Below are positions 1 through 9,757 of a stretch of 64,000 nt of DNA, piece by piece. Source of the stretch: Bacteroidia bacterium. GTDB taxonomy: Bacteria; Bacteroidota; Bacteroidia; Flavobacteriales_D; Cryomorphaceae. The position numbers and the translations under genes were made by a program. The DNA is taken from NCBI GenBank assembly GCA_030427905.1, contig JAUICL010000001.1, positions 930,001 to 994,000 of the forward strand, in the 5' to 3' direction. The first letter of the stretch is position 1. The number at the start of each line of letters is the position of its first letter. The notes below the pieces were generated by a model. That model saw only the letters and a list, made by a program, of their open reading frames with translations. It was not told the origin of the DNA and ran no database searches.

Positions 1-1
1 T

Positions 2-994
2 TTCGATTGCAGCCATGACGCTAGTTGGGTTGGCGTTGTATGCGTCCAGAACCACTTGGTTGCGCTCGGTTACCGTCAGTTGAGAACGGTTGTTTTCGGG
101 GATGTATGCTGCTAAACTGGCTGCGATCTTTTCATCTGGTATCTGGAAGTACTTCCCTATACCTACTGCCGCCATCAAGTTGGGGAAATTGTAGGATCCC
201 ACAAGATTCGTCTCGACAAGAATCCACTCATTATTTTCACCCCGAAACTCAAACGACAATTTTGGGCTCGTACTGACAAGCCTTCCTTGCGTTCCCGAGT
301 TGTCTATGGCATTATAGATGGTTCGATCAAGATGATCCGATAGATCCATGAGTAAGGGATCGCTACCGTTTACAAAAACTTTTCCGGCCGATTTCTCAAT
401 ATAATCGTAGAGTTCTTTTTTTCCTTTTTTCACTCCTTCCTCGCCACCGAAGCCTTCTAAATGAGCCTTTCCGATATTGGTGATCATTCCAAAGTCGGGT
501 TCAGAAATCCCACAAAGCATTTTGATCTCACCCTGATGGTTTGCCCCCATTTCTACAATCGCCATTTCGGCATCTAAGGGGATGGAAAGAAGGGTGAGGG
601 GGACACCGATGTGGTTGTTTAAATTTCCTTTGGTGGCATAGGTTCTGAGCGAGCTATTGAGTACTGCGTGGATAAGCTCTTTGTTTGTAGTCTTTCCATT
701 GCTACCAGTAAGGCCGATCACCGGAAATTTGAACTGCCGACGATGATACTGCGCAAGCTCTTGAAGTGTTGTCAATACATCTTCAACCAGTGCCACGCCT
801 TTAATGTTAGCGTTTTTTTTATCATCCGACACGACAAGACTAGCGCCTTGCTCAACAGCTTTTTCAGCAAATTCATTCGCGTCAAAATTCGGTCCTTTTA
901 AGCAAAAGAAGATACTTCCTTTTAGATCCTTTCGAGTGTCGGTGGTAACTACAGGTGTAGCTGAAAACTGGTTGTAGATTTCTTCGATGCGCAT
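2..994 (-). CDS. murF: UDP-N-acetylmuramoyl-tripeptide-D-Ala-D-Ala ligase MurF (5' part, runs off the window)
   Basis: MurF adds D-Ala-D-Ala to UDP-MurNAc-tripeptide, the last cytoplasmic step of peptidoglycan precursor synthesis. Reading down from the ATG at 994 gives MRIEEIYNQFSATPVV, then the Mur-ligase N-terminal pattern TTDTRKDLKGSIFFCLKG, the ATP-binding loop GSNGKTT (around 700-680), and near the window edge the MurF hallmark DAYNANPTS (about 47-20). The frame is open from 994 to position 2 with no stop, so roughly 331 codons of a ~430-codon gene are visible and the C-terminal domain lies outside. It sits just behind the terminator of gldJ. ddl, which makes its D-Ala-D-Ala substrate, is also in this window at 19120-20106. 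Function is certain from the motifs. Confidence 0.93.
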   Translation of the reverse strand, partial: MRIEEIYNQFSATPVVTTDTRKDLKGSIFFCLKGPNFDANEFAEKAVEQGASLVVSDDKKNANIKGVALVEDVLTTLQELAQYHRRQFKFPVIGLTGSNGKTTNKELIHAVLNSSLRTYATKGNLNNHIGVPLTLLSIPLDAEMAIVEMGANHQGEIKMLCGISEPDFGMITNIGKAHLEGFGGEEGVKKGKKELYDYIEKSAGKVFVNGSDPLLMDLSDHLDRTIYNAIDNSGTQGRLVSTSPKLSFEFRGENNEWILVETNLVGSYNFPNLMAAVGIGKYFQIPDEKIAASLAAYIPENNRSQLTVTERNQVVLDAYNANPTSVMAAIE

Positions 995-998
995 AGCT

Positions 999-1006
999 CA
1001 AAAATA
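999..1006 (-). promoter_or_regulatory. candidate -7 box TATTTTTG for murF
   Basis: On the minus strand TATTTTTG fits the Bacteroidota -7 consensus TAnnTTTG and lies only 4 nt before the murF ATG. It overlaps the T-rich tail of the gldJ terminator, so the match may be accidental, and no -33 TTG is visible at the usual distance. If real, the murF message would be leaderless. Confidence 0.3.
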
Positions 1007-1039
1007 AAAAGCCCGATACCATCAGGCATCGGGCTTTTT
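1006..1039 (-). terminator. intrinsic terminator of the porP-like/gldJ unit
   Basis: AAAAAGCCCGAT (1006-1017) pairs with ATCGGGCTTTTT (1028-1039). Read on the minus strand, the hairpin is followed by a T-rich run (ATTTTTG). It lies between the gldJ stop (1062) and the murF start (994). Confidence 0.85.
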
Positions 1040-1061
1040 AAAAGTTTTAAACTGATTGAGT

Positions 1062-2807
1062 TTACTTACTTTGGTTTAGTCCAACTGGGCTACCAACGCG
1101 ATCCATCGCACATCTGAAACCGATGGTTGATGTAGACTTGCGCTCATCAAGGAATCTTCTCGTTCCAGGGCTCAAGTAATAGGCTCGATCATTCCAGCTT
1201 GCTCCTTTGTACACTCTAGAGCGATTGCTGATCAAGGTTGTTGTACCGTAATCGTACATGCTGTTTTCGCTCGCACCCGAGCCGGCTAGCATGTAGTCCT
1301 TGCTCGATTCCAAATCTCCATCTCGGAAATTGATGTTGTCGGCAATTCGGTAGTTATCTCTGTCGATGTTTTCTTCAGGACGTACTTTACGCATGCGAAG
1401 TTCACCAGGCGTATCTTGCACGTAGTCACCGTATCCGCTCAATAGCTCAGGAGCTATACGCAAGTCGCTAGACTGAATCTCTTGAATACCATCTCTGATA
1501 AGCGTATTGGCTTCTTCAAATTTCCCGTCTTCATAACGCTCATTAGCTTGGTCTGAGTAAGAAATCAGGTTGTCGATAAGCTGTTGTTCTTCTGGGTTTA
1601 ACTTTCCTTCGGTCAATTTTGCAAACTGAGCGATGTAAGTGGCAACACCTTCAACATCGTAAGTAACGATTGTCAATTTATCATCGATGTTTCCTTCACT
1701 GTTGAGAACTTTCGTTTCAAACACATTACCACGGAAAGGACGGAAATCATCCATGTCTTCCGGGCTCAATGGTCTGTAAACGTCCATTACCCATTCACTC
1801 ACGTTACCCGCCATGTTGTAAAGACCGTAGTCATTTGGTTGGTAAGCGTAGACATTTGCTGTAATATCAGCGTTATCGTTAAGTGAACCGGCTGTACCCA
1901 TGTTATCACCACGTCCTCTCTTAAAGTTGGCAACATACTCACCGTAGAAACGGCTGTTGTTGTTACCATCACGTACGAAGTGTCCATTCCAAGGATAAAC
2001 CTTTTTGTCGGTGATCAATTCTTGGTAGGTATTTCCGATCAAACCGTAGGCAGCGTATTCCCACTCTGCTTCAGTTGGGAGTCGGTAGCGCGGTAGTAGG
2101 ATACCGTCTTCCATGCGCACATTTCTAAACTCATTGTCTGGATCGAGGTCAGGCAGACCATCCACGCGCTTTCCACTTTCGTACTGACCGGCAAGGTATG
2201 CGTCAGTGCTGAAGTGATCTTCATTGATTTGCTGTGGGAAGTGCTCAAAAAGCCCTTCACGGATTAAGATTGCCTCGTTCACACGGTCAGAACGCCATGC
2301 ACAGTAGTCATTCGCCTGCAACCAGTTTACACCTACTACTGGGTAGTCGTTATAGGCTGGGTGACGCAGGTAGTAATCTACGTAAGGCTCATTATAAGCA
2401 AGCTTAGATCTCCAAACCAACGTGTCAGGAAGAGCTTTGTTGTAAATTTCAGGGTAGTCATCACCGTATACCCGCTTCAACCAATATAGGTACTCCAACC
2501 ATGCGTGGTTGGTTACTTCCACTTCATCGAGGTAAAAAGAAGAAACAGTAACGCGACGTGGAATATTATTCCAGTCTTCCATCACTTGCTCCTCAGTAGC
2601 ACCCATTGTGAAGGTACCCCCTTCAATCAAGATCAGACCAGGGCCCGTTTCTTGCTCGTAGTATGGTACTTTTTCAAATCCACCATTTCGAGGATCGTTA
2701 TACTCCCATCCAGTCGTATTCGAACCTTCGTAACTACAGGCGCTGAAGATCAAAATCCCAGCAATTGCAGCGATAGCATTGGTAAGTAGGTTAGACTTCG
2801 TTTTCAT
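1062..2807 (-). CDS. gldJ: gliding motility lipoprotein GldJ
   Basis: GldJ is an outer-membrane lipoprotein needed for gliding and for a working type IX secretion system; it stabilises GldK and the rest of the motor-coupled ring. The 581-residue product has a signal peptide with lipobox FSAC (Cys24), then an FGE-sulfatase/SUMF1-like domain beginning around residue 58 (GGTFTMGATEEQ, YLDEVEVTNHAWLEYL) and ending with YKGASWNDRAYYLSPGTRR and GFRCAMDRVG near the C terminus. This split domain with a long insert is typical of GldJ rather than GldK. It follows a PorP/SprF-like gene by 34 bp on the same strand and is divergent from porU, and a strong terminator follows it. The gldJ-porU-porV neighbourhood is known from other Flavobacteriia. 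Confidence 0.93.
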   Translation of the reverse strand: MKTKSNLLTNAIAAIAGILIFSACSYEGSNTTGWEYNDPRNGGFEKVPYYEQETGPGLILIEGGTFTMGATEEQVMEDWNNIPRRVTVSSFYLDEVEVTNHAWLEYLYWLKRVYGDDYPEIYNKALPDTLVWRSKLAYNEPYVDYYLRHPAYNDYPVVGVNWLQANDYCAWRSDRVNEAILIREGLFEHFPQQINEDHFSTDAYLAGQYESGKRVDGLPDLDPDNEFRNVRMEDGILLPRYRLPTEAEWEYAAYGLIGNTYQELITDKKVYPWNGHFVRDGNNNSRFYGEYVANFKRGRGDNMGTAGSLNDNADITANVYAYQPNDYGLYNMAGNVSEWVMDVYRPLSPEDMDDFRPFRGNVFETKVLNSEGNIDDKLTIVTYDVEGVATYIAQFAKLTEGKLNPEEQQLIDNLISYSDQANERYEDGKFEEANTLIRDGIQEIQSSDLRIAPELLSGYGDYVQDTPGELRMRKVRPEENIDRDNYRIADNINFRDGDLESSKDYMLAGSGASENSMYDYGTTTLISNRSRVYKGASWNDRAYYLSPGTRRFLDERKSTSTIGFRCAMDRVGSPVGLNQSK

Positions 2808-2841
2808 GATAATAGTTTCTATGCAGGTTTCCCTAGTAAAA

Positions 2842-3819
2842 CTAGAATTGTGGGCAGTTTATTGCCCGGAATTTCTTCGATTTAGGACGGCAGTTAAACT
2901 TCAGCGCAAGTGATATTTCGTGCGATCCAGCCGTTTTTGTTGTCAAACGGCTTGTAGTTAGGTCATAACTGTATCCTACTTTCACACGTTCTGTCTCGAC
3001 TCCAGCTAAAGCAATAAACGAATCGTCGAATCTATACCAAAGACCACCAATTAGTGGACCTTTCTTGATATAGACCCCAAGATTAACTTGCTCAAAGTCA
3101 TACTGACGTTGGTAGAGAATATTAGGAGAAATCGTTGTTTCTGATTCTCCTTTCACATCTTTGTTGATGGGAATGGTAGCACCAGCGTGAACGGTATATT
3201 TTCTTTCTAAAGGAGACTCTGCCACAATCAATGACTCATTTGGTTCAAATAAGTGGTGTACGGCAACTCCCCCATAAAAGGTTTCACTAAAAATTACTAA
3301 GCCCGAAGAAAAGTCAACATTATCTACCGTTCCCCCTCGAGGCGTATCTTGCGTATTGTAGATGAAACCTCGTCTCGGATCGATTTGATCTCCAAATGTC
3401 AACTGACTCCAGTCTAAGGATCGCTGAAAATATGTGGCTTGAAAACCAGCTACCATCGATACATCGTCGGTAATGTTCAGTTGGTAAGAATAGATAGCGT
3501 TTATGTTGAACGAGTTCAAGGTTCCCTGCCCAGCGTTGTCATTCATGACATAAAAGCCAAGACCACCACTAATTACAGGTACATACTGGTCGTATGATGC
3601 TGACATCGTTACGAAGTTACCCGTGAGGGCAGGCCATTGGTTACGATAGTTCATAACCACCCGAGGACATTTATTCGTACCCGCCAAGGCAGGGTTCAAA
3701 TACAGCGGGTTCGCATAAAACTGCGTGAACGCGGGATCTTGAGCCGATGCCTTTTCTACGAATGTAAAACAGCATATTGTACACAATACAACTGCCAGTG
3801 CTATAGGTTTTCTCAACAT
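2842..3819 (-). CDS. PorP/SprF family type IX secretion outer-membrane protein
   Basis: 325 residues with a signal peptide ending in KASAQ and the family signature directly after it (DPAFTQFYANPLYLNPALAGT, then VMNYRNQWPAL). The rest is the alternating pattern of a beta-barrel, with a terminal segment rich in basic residues. PorP/SprF proteins sit in the outer membrane, and particular members serve type B cargo by helping its secretion and keeping it at the surface. It leads a two-gene minus-strand unit with gldJ. A second family member (51044-52057) lies next to a PKD adhesin, so this copy, beside core T9SS genes, may be the more general PorP. That assignment is inference; family membership is clear. 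Confidence 0.9.
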   Translation of the reverse strand: MLRKPIALAVVLCTICCFTFVEKASAQDPAFTQFYANPLYLNPALAGTNKCPRVVMNYRNQWPALTGNFVTMSASYDQYVPVISGGLGFYVMNDNAGQGTLNSFNINAIYSYQLNITDDVSMVAGFQATYFQRSLDWSQLTFGDQIDPRRGFIYNTQDTPRGGTVDNVDFSSGLVIFSETFYGGVAVHHLFEPNESLIVAESPLERKYTVHAGATIPINKDVKGESETTISPNILYQRQYDFEQVNLGVYIKKGPLIGGLWYRFDDSFIALAGVETERVKVGYSYDLTTSRLTTKTAGSHEISLALKFNCRPKSKKFRAINCPQF

Positions 3820-3977
3820 ATATGCCGTTAGAATTCCAGATTTTTAAAGCCTCAATTATACGAATTTTTTTAAACTACAGACGTCGCTACTCATCCGTGT
3901 ACAATATAAATTGCAGACCTTCGTTTTTCTGATGTTTACGGTTAAAAGTACGTTTTTTCATCACTTGGGTTGCCATT

Positions 3978-3985
3978 TATCTTGG
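3978..3985 (+). promoter_or_regulatory. weak candidate -7 box for porU
   Basis: TATCTTGG differs from TAnnTTTG at one position and lies 41 nt before the porU ATG in the 207-bp divergent spacer. No TTG is seen 17-23 nt upstream. A weaker box, TATAATTG, reads toward the porP-like gene at 3860-3853. Confidence 0.3.
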
Positions 3986-4026
3986 GGAAATGTTCCGTAC
4001 AATTGTAAAGTTATTGTCCAGTACCA

Positions 4027-7000
4027 ATGAATATGAGACTTATTGTCGCTTGCTTACCTCTCTTAATAGTTCTCTTTGGAGCCGATTCTTACGGTCAAAA
4101 TCGATCTATCGATAAGATTGTTTGGGGGAGTGATTACACCACTGTTGAGCTTGAAGTTGGAGATGTTTCCGTGCCGACTTGTCATGGATGTTTGAATAGT
4201 CCAGCTCATGATGGCTTGCCAGTTTATCTGGGAAAGCACACCCTGGGCAAAGGCTTAAATGCTAGCCAGGTCTCACTCCGTGTTCTGAAATTGGGAGAGG
4301 CGATTAGTATCACGAATCCCGATAAACCAATTGGTGTAGAGTCTCTTAACTGGGTTAGGAAAGATGAGCGCGGAACAGGTGTGATCGTTTTTGAATTCGT
4401 TCCCATCGTTGAGAGTGCTGGCACTTATTATCGAATTGATGAGTTTGAGCTCAATATTGTAAAAGGCCCTACTCAGTCTCGTGCTAAGAGTCGATCTTTT
4501 AAGTCCACTAGTGTATTAGCTACTGGCGAATGGTATAAAATAGGCGTCACGGAAGATGGCGTTTATCGGATTACGCGAGATGAACTGGCAGATTTGGGCA
4601 TCGATGTCGAAAATCTAAATCCCAGAAGTCTCAATATCTTCGGAAATGGAATCGGTCAACTACCTTACGAGAACTCGGTGGAGCGACCAGATGACTTGAT
4701 CCAAAACGATATATATGTAGAAGGAGAGTCTGATGAGTCTTTCGATGAAGACGATTATATTCTCTTTTATGGAAAGGGGCCGCACAGCTGGACTTACAAT
4801 GCGAATATTGATCTTTTTGATCACCACAAACACGAGTTTGTTGACACGTCCTACTACTTTATTGGAATCAATACGGGGCATCAGGCTTCGAGAATTTCAA
4901 GTGTAAACTCTTCAGGTCAATCTCCAAATCAGCAAGTGAACTCTTTCGACGATTACGCTTTTCATGAAGTAGATCGAGAGAATATGCTTAAGAGCGGGCG
5001 CGTATGGTACGGGGAGAAATTTGATGTACAGACCACCTACACGTTCAGCGGCGATAAATTCACTTTTCCCAATTTGGTTCAAGGCGAAGATTTAACCATC
5101 AGAGCAGAACTGCTTTCAAGAACTACGGTGAGTGGTAGCTGTAAATTCGAATTGACCGCCAATGGTGTTTCCGATTTTGAACTGTTTTCACATGTTGGGA
5201 CCCAAGTTACTTCCCGTTATGCCGTTAGTAAAGAACTGGAGATCGTTGCCCCCAATGGAAATCCCAATGTGTTCACCACCATTTCTTACGAGAAGAATGC
5301 TCCATCAGCCAGTGGGTGGTTGAATTGGCTCAATGTTAACGTTCGTCGAGACTTAGAGATGTCTGGGTCGCAAATGATATTTAGAGATATTCGGTCGGTT
5401 GGGCCAGGGAATGTTTCAAGGTTTAATGTTGCCAATGCATCCGGGATTCGCGAAATATGGGATGTTACTCTTCCTACTAATCCAAAAAGGATTAACGGTA
5501 TTTTCGAAGGCGGAACCATCTCCTTCACTTTTCCAACCGATGAATTGAAAGAGTTTGTGGCTTTTTCGGGAGGGTTCAAAAGTGTCCGTCTGTTTGGATC
5601 AGTGGGAAACCAGAACTTGCATGGGTTAGGCGAAGACAATGTTATCGATATGGTCATTGTGGCTCCTACCATATTTATGGAAAAGGCCGAAGAACTTGCT
5701 GACATTCACCGAAATTACGACCCGGATCCGCTTAATGTTGAAGTGGTGGATATAAATCAGGTGTACAACGAATTCTCGTCGGGAATGCGCGATGTAACTG
5801 CCATTAAATGGTTTATGAAAATGTTTTACGACAGGGCGAATGGTCAGGATGAAGATATGCCGAGATACCTGCTCTTGTTTGGTGATGGCTCCTTCGACAA
5901 TAGAAACTTTACGGCTGGAAATACAAACCTTATTCCGACATTTCAATCTCTTAATTCGCTGGAGCCAGCAGACTCATTCGTGTCAGATGATTATTTCGGT
6001 TTTCTGTCAGATGACGAAGGCGAAGGCAATCTGGATGTCATGGACATTGGGGTAGGGCGTATTGTAGCCAAGAATATTCAAGAAGCTACTTCTGTGGTCA
6101 ATAAGATTAGACGTTACGTCGAGATCAATGAGCAGAGTTTCGATGATAATTGTACAGTTTGTGGAAACAACGCTAGCAATTTTGGGGCATGGCGAAATGC
6201 CATCGCTCTTGTAGCAGACGATGAAGATACCAACGATCACATGAGTAATTCTCAGACTATCAGTAATTTAATTAATGGTTACACCAACGATTTTAATATC
6301 GAGCGAATTTTTACGGATGCGTTTCAACAAATTGCTACTCCAGGTGGAGAGAGATATCCTGATGTGAATGCCGCCATCGACCGAAGAGTTAGAAATGGGG
6401 CGTTTATTGTCAACTATATTGGACACGGAGGTGAGCTTGGTTGGGCACAGGAGCGAATTTTAGATATCCCTACCATACTCGATTGGGATAACTCCACACA
6501 GCTACCGGTGTTTATGACAGCCACATGTGAGTTTACAAGATTCGATGACCCGCTGCGAACATCTGCGGGAGAGTTGGTTTTGCTAAATGGTAATGGTGGT
6601 GGGATTGCACTACTTACAACTACTAGACTCGTTTATTCAGGACCAAACTTCACATTGAATCAGCGATTTTACGACGCACTCTTCAATCGACCTGCGGATG
6701 AAGAAGTAACTCGCTTAGGTGATGTGAGTCGAGAATGCAAGAATAGTTCGCTTTCGGCTGGGAGCTCCAACCATCGAAATTTCTCCCTTATCGGCGACCC
6801 TGCCCTACCAATGGCTATTCCGAAGTACCGGGCTGAGATTACTGCTATCACCGATACCTTGGGAACGGCTATAGATACCTTGAAAGCACTTGGTGTAGCT
6901 AGGGTGACAGGTGAGATAAGAGATCAGTTTGGGAATCTTTTGCCCGACTTCAATGGGCGTCTCAATGCCACAGTCTTTGATCGCATAGAAGAGAAAACAA

Positions 7001-7902
7001 CTTTGGCCAATGATGGCGGGAACCCTTTTACTTATCCAACGCAAGAAAATATAGTGTACAGGGGGAATGCTGAAGTGACAAATGGCCATTTCGAATTTGA
7101 CTTTGTTATTCCGAAGGATATTTCATTCGCTACGGATACTACAGCGCGAATTAGCTTGTACGCCGTTGGTCTCACCGAAGATGCCACGGGCTATGCCAAT
7201 GAACTGGTCATTGGTGGTCGAGATGAAAATGCGATTGATGATGGGCAGGGGCCAGAAGTAAGTCTCTACTTAAATGATGAAAACTTCGTTTTCGGAGGGT
7301 ATACCAATGGTACGCCAGTATTGATTGCCGAAGTGTTTGATCCCAACGGAATTAATACCGTAGGTAGCGGTGTTGGGCACGATATATCTGCGGTCCTGGA
7401 TGGTGATACCCAAAACTCAATTGTGTTAAACGACTATTACGAATCCGATTTGAATACTTACCGAAGTGGAAGGGTGCAGTATCAGTTCGACGAGCTAGAG
7501 CCAGGTAATCACACCTTGAAACTTAAAGTGTGGGACGTGCACAATAATTCAAGCGAAGCTGAAATCGAATTTATCGTAGCCGAGTCTGAAGAGTTTGCCA
7601 TTGAGCGCGTCCTCAATTACCCCAATCCGTTTACTACGAATACGTCATTCTTCTTTGAACATAATCAAAGTTGTGACTTCCTAAACGTACTCATTCAAGT
7701 GTATACCGTAAGCGGAAAGTTGGTAAAGTCGATAAATACTGTATCCAATACGGATGGATTTCGTAATGAAGCCATTTCCTGGGATGGAAAAGACGACTAC
7801 GGAGATAAATTAGCCACCGGCGTTTATGTCTATAAATTGTCTGTTCGAAATCCTGCGGGAGATCAAGTGGAAAAGTTTGAAAAACTTGTGATTCTGAACT
7901 AA
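4027..7902 (+). CDS. porU: type IX secretion system sortase PorU
   Basis: PorU is the surface gingipain-like cysteine protease that removes the C-terminal signal from T9SS cargo and attaches it to the cell surface. The 1291-residue product has a signal peptide (ends DSYGQ), an N-terminal prodomain-like region with GEWYKIGVTEDGVYRIT (about residues 168-184), and a peptidase C25 domain. The catalytic pair is visible: His800 in NYIGHGGELGW and Cys834 in MTATCEFTRFDDP. The C terminus (NYPNPF then SWDGKDDYGDKLATGVYVYKL) is a FlgD-like/type A fold, as in other PorU proteins, where it is retained. porV, its attachment-complex partner, begins 51 bp downstream. Length and order match known PorU genes. 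Confidence 0.94.
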   Translation: MNMRLIVACLPLLIVLFGADSYGQNRSIDKIVWGSDYTTVELEVGDVSVPTCHGCLNSPAHDGLPVYLGKHTLGKGLNASQVSLRVLKLGEAISITNPDKPIGVESLNWVRKDERGTGVIVFEFVPIVESAGTYYRIDEFELNIVKGPTQSRAKSRSFKSTSVLATGEWYKIGVTEDGVYRITRDELADLGIDVENLNPRSLNIFGNGIGQLPYENSVERPDDLIQNDIYVEGESDESFDEDDYILFYGKGPHSWTYNANIDLFDHHKHEFVDTSYYFIGINTGHQASRISSVNSSGQSPNQQVNSFDDYAFHEVDRENMLKSGRVWYGEKFDVQTTYTFSGDKFTFPNLVQGEDLTIRAELLSRTTVSGSCKFELTANGVSDFELFSHVGTQVTSRYAVSKELEIVAPNGNPNVFTTISYEKNAPSASGWLNWLNVNVRRDLEMSGSQMIFRDIRSVGPGNVSRFNVANASGIREIWDVTLPTNPKRINGIFEGGTISFTFPTDELKEFVAFSGGFKSVRLFGSVGNQNLHGLGEDNVIDMVIVAPTIFMEKAEELADIHRNYDPDPLNVEVVDINQVYNEFSSGMRDVTAIKWFMKMFYDRANGQDEDMPRYLLLFGDGSFDNRNFTAGNTNLIPTFQSLNSLEPADSFVSDDYFGFLSDDEGEGNLDVMDIGVGRIVAKNIQEATSVVNKIRRYVEINEQSFDDNCTVCGNNASNFGAWRNAIALVADDEDTNDHMSNSQTISNLINGYTNDFNIERIFTDAFQQIATPGGERYPDVNAAIDRRVRNGAFIVNYIGHGGELGWAQERILDIPTILDWDNSTQLPVFMTATCEFTRFDDPLRTSAGELVLLNGNGGGIALLTTTRLVYSGPNFTLNQRFYDALFNRPADEEVTRLGDVSRECKNSSLSAGSSNHRNFSLIGDPALPMAIPKYRAEITAITDTLGTAIDTLKALGVARVTGEIRDQFGNLLPDFNGRLNATVFDRIEEKTTLANDGGNPFTYPTQENIVYRGNAEVTNGHFEFDFVIPKDISFATDTTARISLYAVGLTEDATGYANELVIGGRDENAIDDGQGPEVSLYLNDENFVFGGYTNGTPVLIAEVFDPNGINTVGSGVGHDISAVLDGDTQNSIVLNDYYESDLNTYRSGRVQYQFDELEPGNHTLKLKVWDVHNNSSEAEIEFIVAESEEFAIERVLNYPNPFTTNTSFFFEHNQSCDFLNVLIQVYTVSGKLVKSINTVSNTDGFRNEAISWDGKDDYGDKLATGVYVYKLSVRNPAGDQVEKFEKLVILN

Positions 7903-7933
7903 TTCCGATGCGAAGTCAAATTAACTATATTTG
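7903..7933 (+). promoter_or_regulatory. promoter of porV (TTC-N20-TATATTTG)
   Basis: TATATTTG at 7926-7933 is a perfect TAnnTTTG -7 box, with TTC at 7903-7905 as a near-consensus -33 element 20 nt before it. The box ends 20 nt before the porV ATG, so porV can be transcribed separately from porU. Confidence 0.65.
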
Positions 7934-7953
7934 CACCCTTCTATAGAACATTC

Positions 7954-9252
7954 ATGAAGAGAATATCCTTTCTTTTATCAATAGCCCTTTTAAGTGGTTC
8001 TCAGGCCTTTTCTCAGAGCGTAGACTGTGCTGGAGCCATTAACGGTAGCGATTGCGACCAGCTGAACGCCATTACCACCGCCGTACCTTTTATGCTTATC
8101 GGTCCAGATTCGAGATCGGGCGCCATGGGAGATGCTGGTGTAGCTCTTTCGCCAGATGTGAATGCCCAACACTGGAATCCAGCAAAGCTGGCATTTTCTG
8201 AACAGGAGATGGAAGCTGGTTTTTCATACAGCCCATGGCTTCGCCAATTGGTTGATGATATGAACCTGGCTTATGGTTCGTGGTTTATGAAGTTGAACAG
8301 AACATCTGCAGTAGGAGCAAGCTTGCGCTATTTTACTTTGGGAGATATAACATTTACGGATAGTAACGGAAATGAAATACGTCCTTTCAGGCCAGCAGAA
8401 TTTGCCGTTGACGTGAGCTACTCACTACAATTGTCAAGCCGTTTTAGCGGTGGTATCACTGCCCGATGGATTAACTCTAACCTTACTGGAGGTGTTTCAG
8501 TAGGAGGCTCGGATTCTAAAGCAGCTAACGCTTTTGCCGTTGATGTAGCAGGTTTTTATACCAACGATGATATTCGTGTCGGAGACAAAGACGCGACGCT
8601 TAACTTCGGTATGGTAATTTCCAATATTGGTAACAAGGTGTCTTATACCAATACATCAGAGAGAGACTTTCTTCCGACAAACTTGAGATTGGGAACAGCA
8701 TTTACAATTGATCTCGACGAGTACAACAGCATTACATTAGCCTACGATGCAAACAAATTGCTCGTGCCAACCCCACCGATCTATGACAATTCAGGTGACC
8801 CTGGGTATGAAGGTGACCCCAATTTTATCATAGCAGGGAAAGATCCTGATGTAGGAGTAGCAGCTGGAATGTTTCAATCGTTTTACGATGCGCCCGGTAA
8901 TGTGCTCGTTGATGAAGATGGAGTGATTCAACGAAACAGTGATGGGACTGCTCAGGTGGAAGATGGAAGCGTCTTTAGAGAAGAACTTAGAGAGATCAAT
9001 CACTCGATTGGTTTGGAATACTGGTACGCTGATCAGTTTGCGTTTCGTGGAGGATACTTCTACGAGCACCCAACAAAGGGTAATAGACAATATTTTACCG
9101 TTGGAGCTGGATTCCGATACAAAGTATTTGGAGTTGACTTGTCATACCTGATCGCTACCGAGCAGAGAAACCCATTGGCAAACACGCTTAGATTTTCACT
9201 CAATTTCCGATTTGGTGATGGTGGTGGATCTAGCTCTGCTCCAGCAGAATAA
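7954..9252 (+). CDS. porV: type IX secretion outer-membrane protein PorV (LptO)
   Basis: PorV is a 14-strand barrel of the FadL type that collects folded cargo from the SprA translocon and delivers it to PorU. The 432-residue product has a signal peptide (SQAFSQ), the family start AVPFMLIGPDSRSGAMGDAGVAL and HWNPAKLAF, and long alternating barrel strands ending in an aromatic-rich terminus (RFSLNFRF). A stretch around residues 270-345 is rich in Asp, Gly and Glu and looks like an extended extracellular loop, which makes it slightly longer than usual (about 380-400 residues). ispF starts 2 bp after its stop. Confidence 0.93.
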   Translation: MKRISFLLSIALLSGSQAFSQSVDCAGAINGSDCDQLNAITTAVPFMLIGPDSRSGAMGDAGVALSPDVNAQHWNPAKLAFSEQEMEAGFSYSPWLRQLVDDMNLAYGSWFMKLNRTSAVGASLRYFTLGDITFTDSNGNEIRPFRPAEFAVDVSYSLQLSSRFSGGITARWINSNLTGGVSVGGSDSKAANAFAVDVAGFYTNDDIRVGDKDATLNFGMVISNIGNKVSYTNTSERDFLPTNLRLGTAFTIDLDEYNSITLAYDANKLLVPTPPIYDNSGDPGYEGDPNFIIAGKDPDVGVAAGMFQSFYDAPGNVLVDEDGVIQRNSDGTAQVEDGSVFREELREINHSIGLEYWYADQFAFRGGYFYEHPTKGNRQYFTVGAGFRYKVFGVDLSYLIATEQRNPLANTLRFSLNFRFGDGGGSSSAPAE

Positions 9253-9254
9253 TC

Positions 9255-9731
9255 ATGAAAATCAAAGTCGGCTTCGGGTTTGATGTTCACCAACTAAGGG
9301 AAGATCATCCGTTTGTTTTGGGTGGAATAGAAATTCCACATACCCATGGGGCTTTTGGCCACTCTGATGCAGATGTGCTGCTCCACGTTATTTGCGATGC
9401 CCTCCTTGGTGCAGCCAATCTAAGGGATATTGGATATCAATTCCCCGACAACGACCCCAAGCTAAAGGGCATTGATAGCAAGATTCTTCTCGAAAAAACA
9501 GTTACCCTCGTTCGTGAGAAGGGATATGAAATCGGGAATGTGGATTGCACCATTTGTCTCCAGAAGCCTAAAATCAACCCCTACATCCCCGAGATGAAGA
9601 GCGTCATAGCTCCAATCCTTGGGCTTGATGAAGAAGATGTTTCGATCAAGGCGACGACTACCGAAAAACTCGGCTACGTAGGCCGAGAAGAAGGAGTAAG
9701 CGCATATTGTGTTTGCTTGATTTCAAAATAA
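9255..9731 (+). CDS. ispF: 2-C-methyl-D-erythritol 2,4-cyclodiphosphate synthase IspF
   Basis: IspF closes CDP-methylerythritol phosphate to the cyclodiphosphate in the non-mevalonate isoprenoid pathway. The 158-residue product has normal length and shows the metal ligands in GFDVH (Asp10, His12) and in HSDADVLLH (His44), plus the CDP-binding TTEKLGYVGREEG near the end. It trails porV by 2 bp and so probably shares its transcript. The pathway feeds the polyprenyl chain that MenA in this window attaches to the quinone ring, but no other MEP gene is here. Confidence 0.96.
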   Translation: MKIKVGFGFDVHQLREDHPFVLGGIEIPHTHGAFGHSDADVLLHVICDALLGAANLRDIGYQFPDNDPKLKGIDSKILLEKTVTLVREKGYEIGNVDCTICLQKPKINPYIPEMKSVIAPILGLDEEDVSIKATTTEKLGYVGREEGVSAYCVCLISK

Positions 9732-9757
9732 TTTCCTGAAGTTTCTAACTTGGCGGT

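Noticed and set aside
5286-5705. Minus-strand 139-codon frame inside porU
   Set aside because: Antisense shadow of a gene with intact protease motifs; no family pattern.
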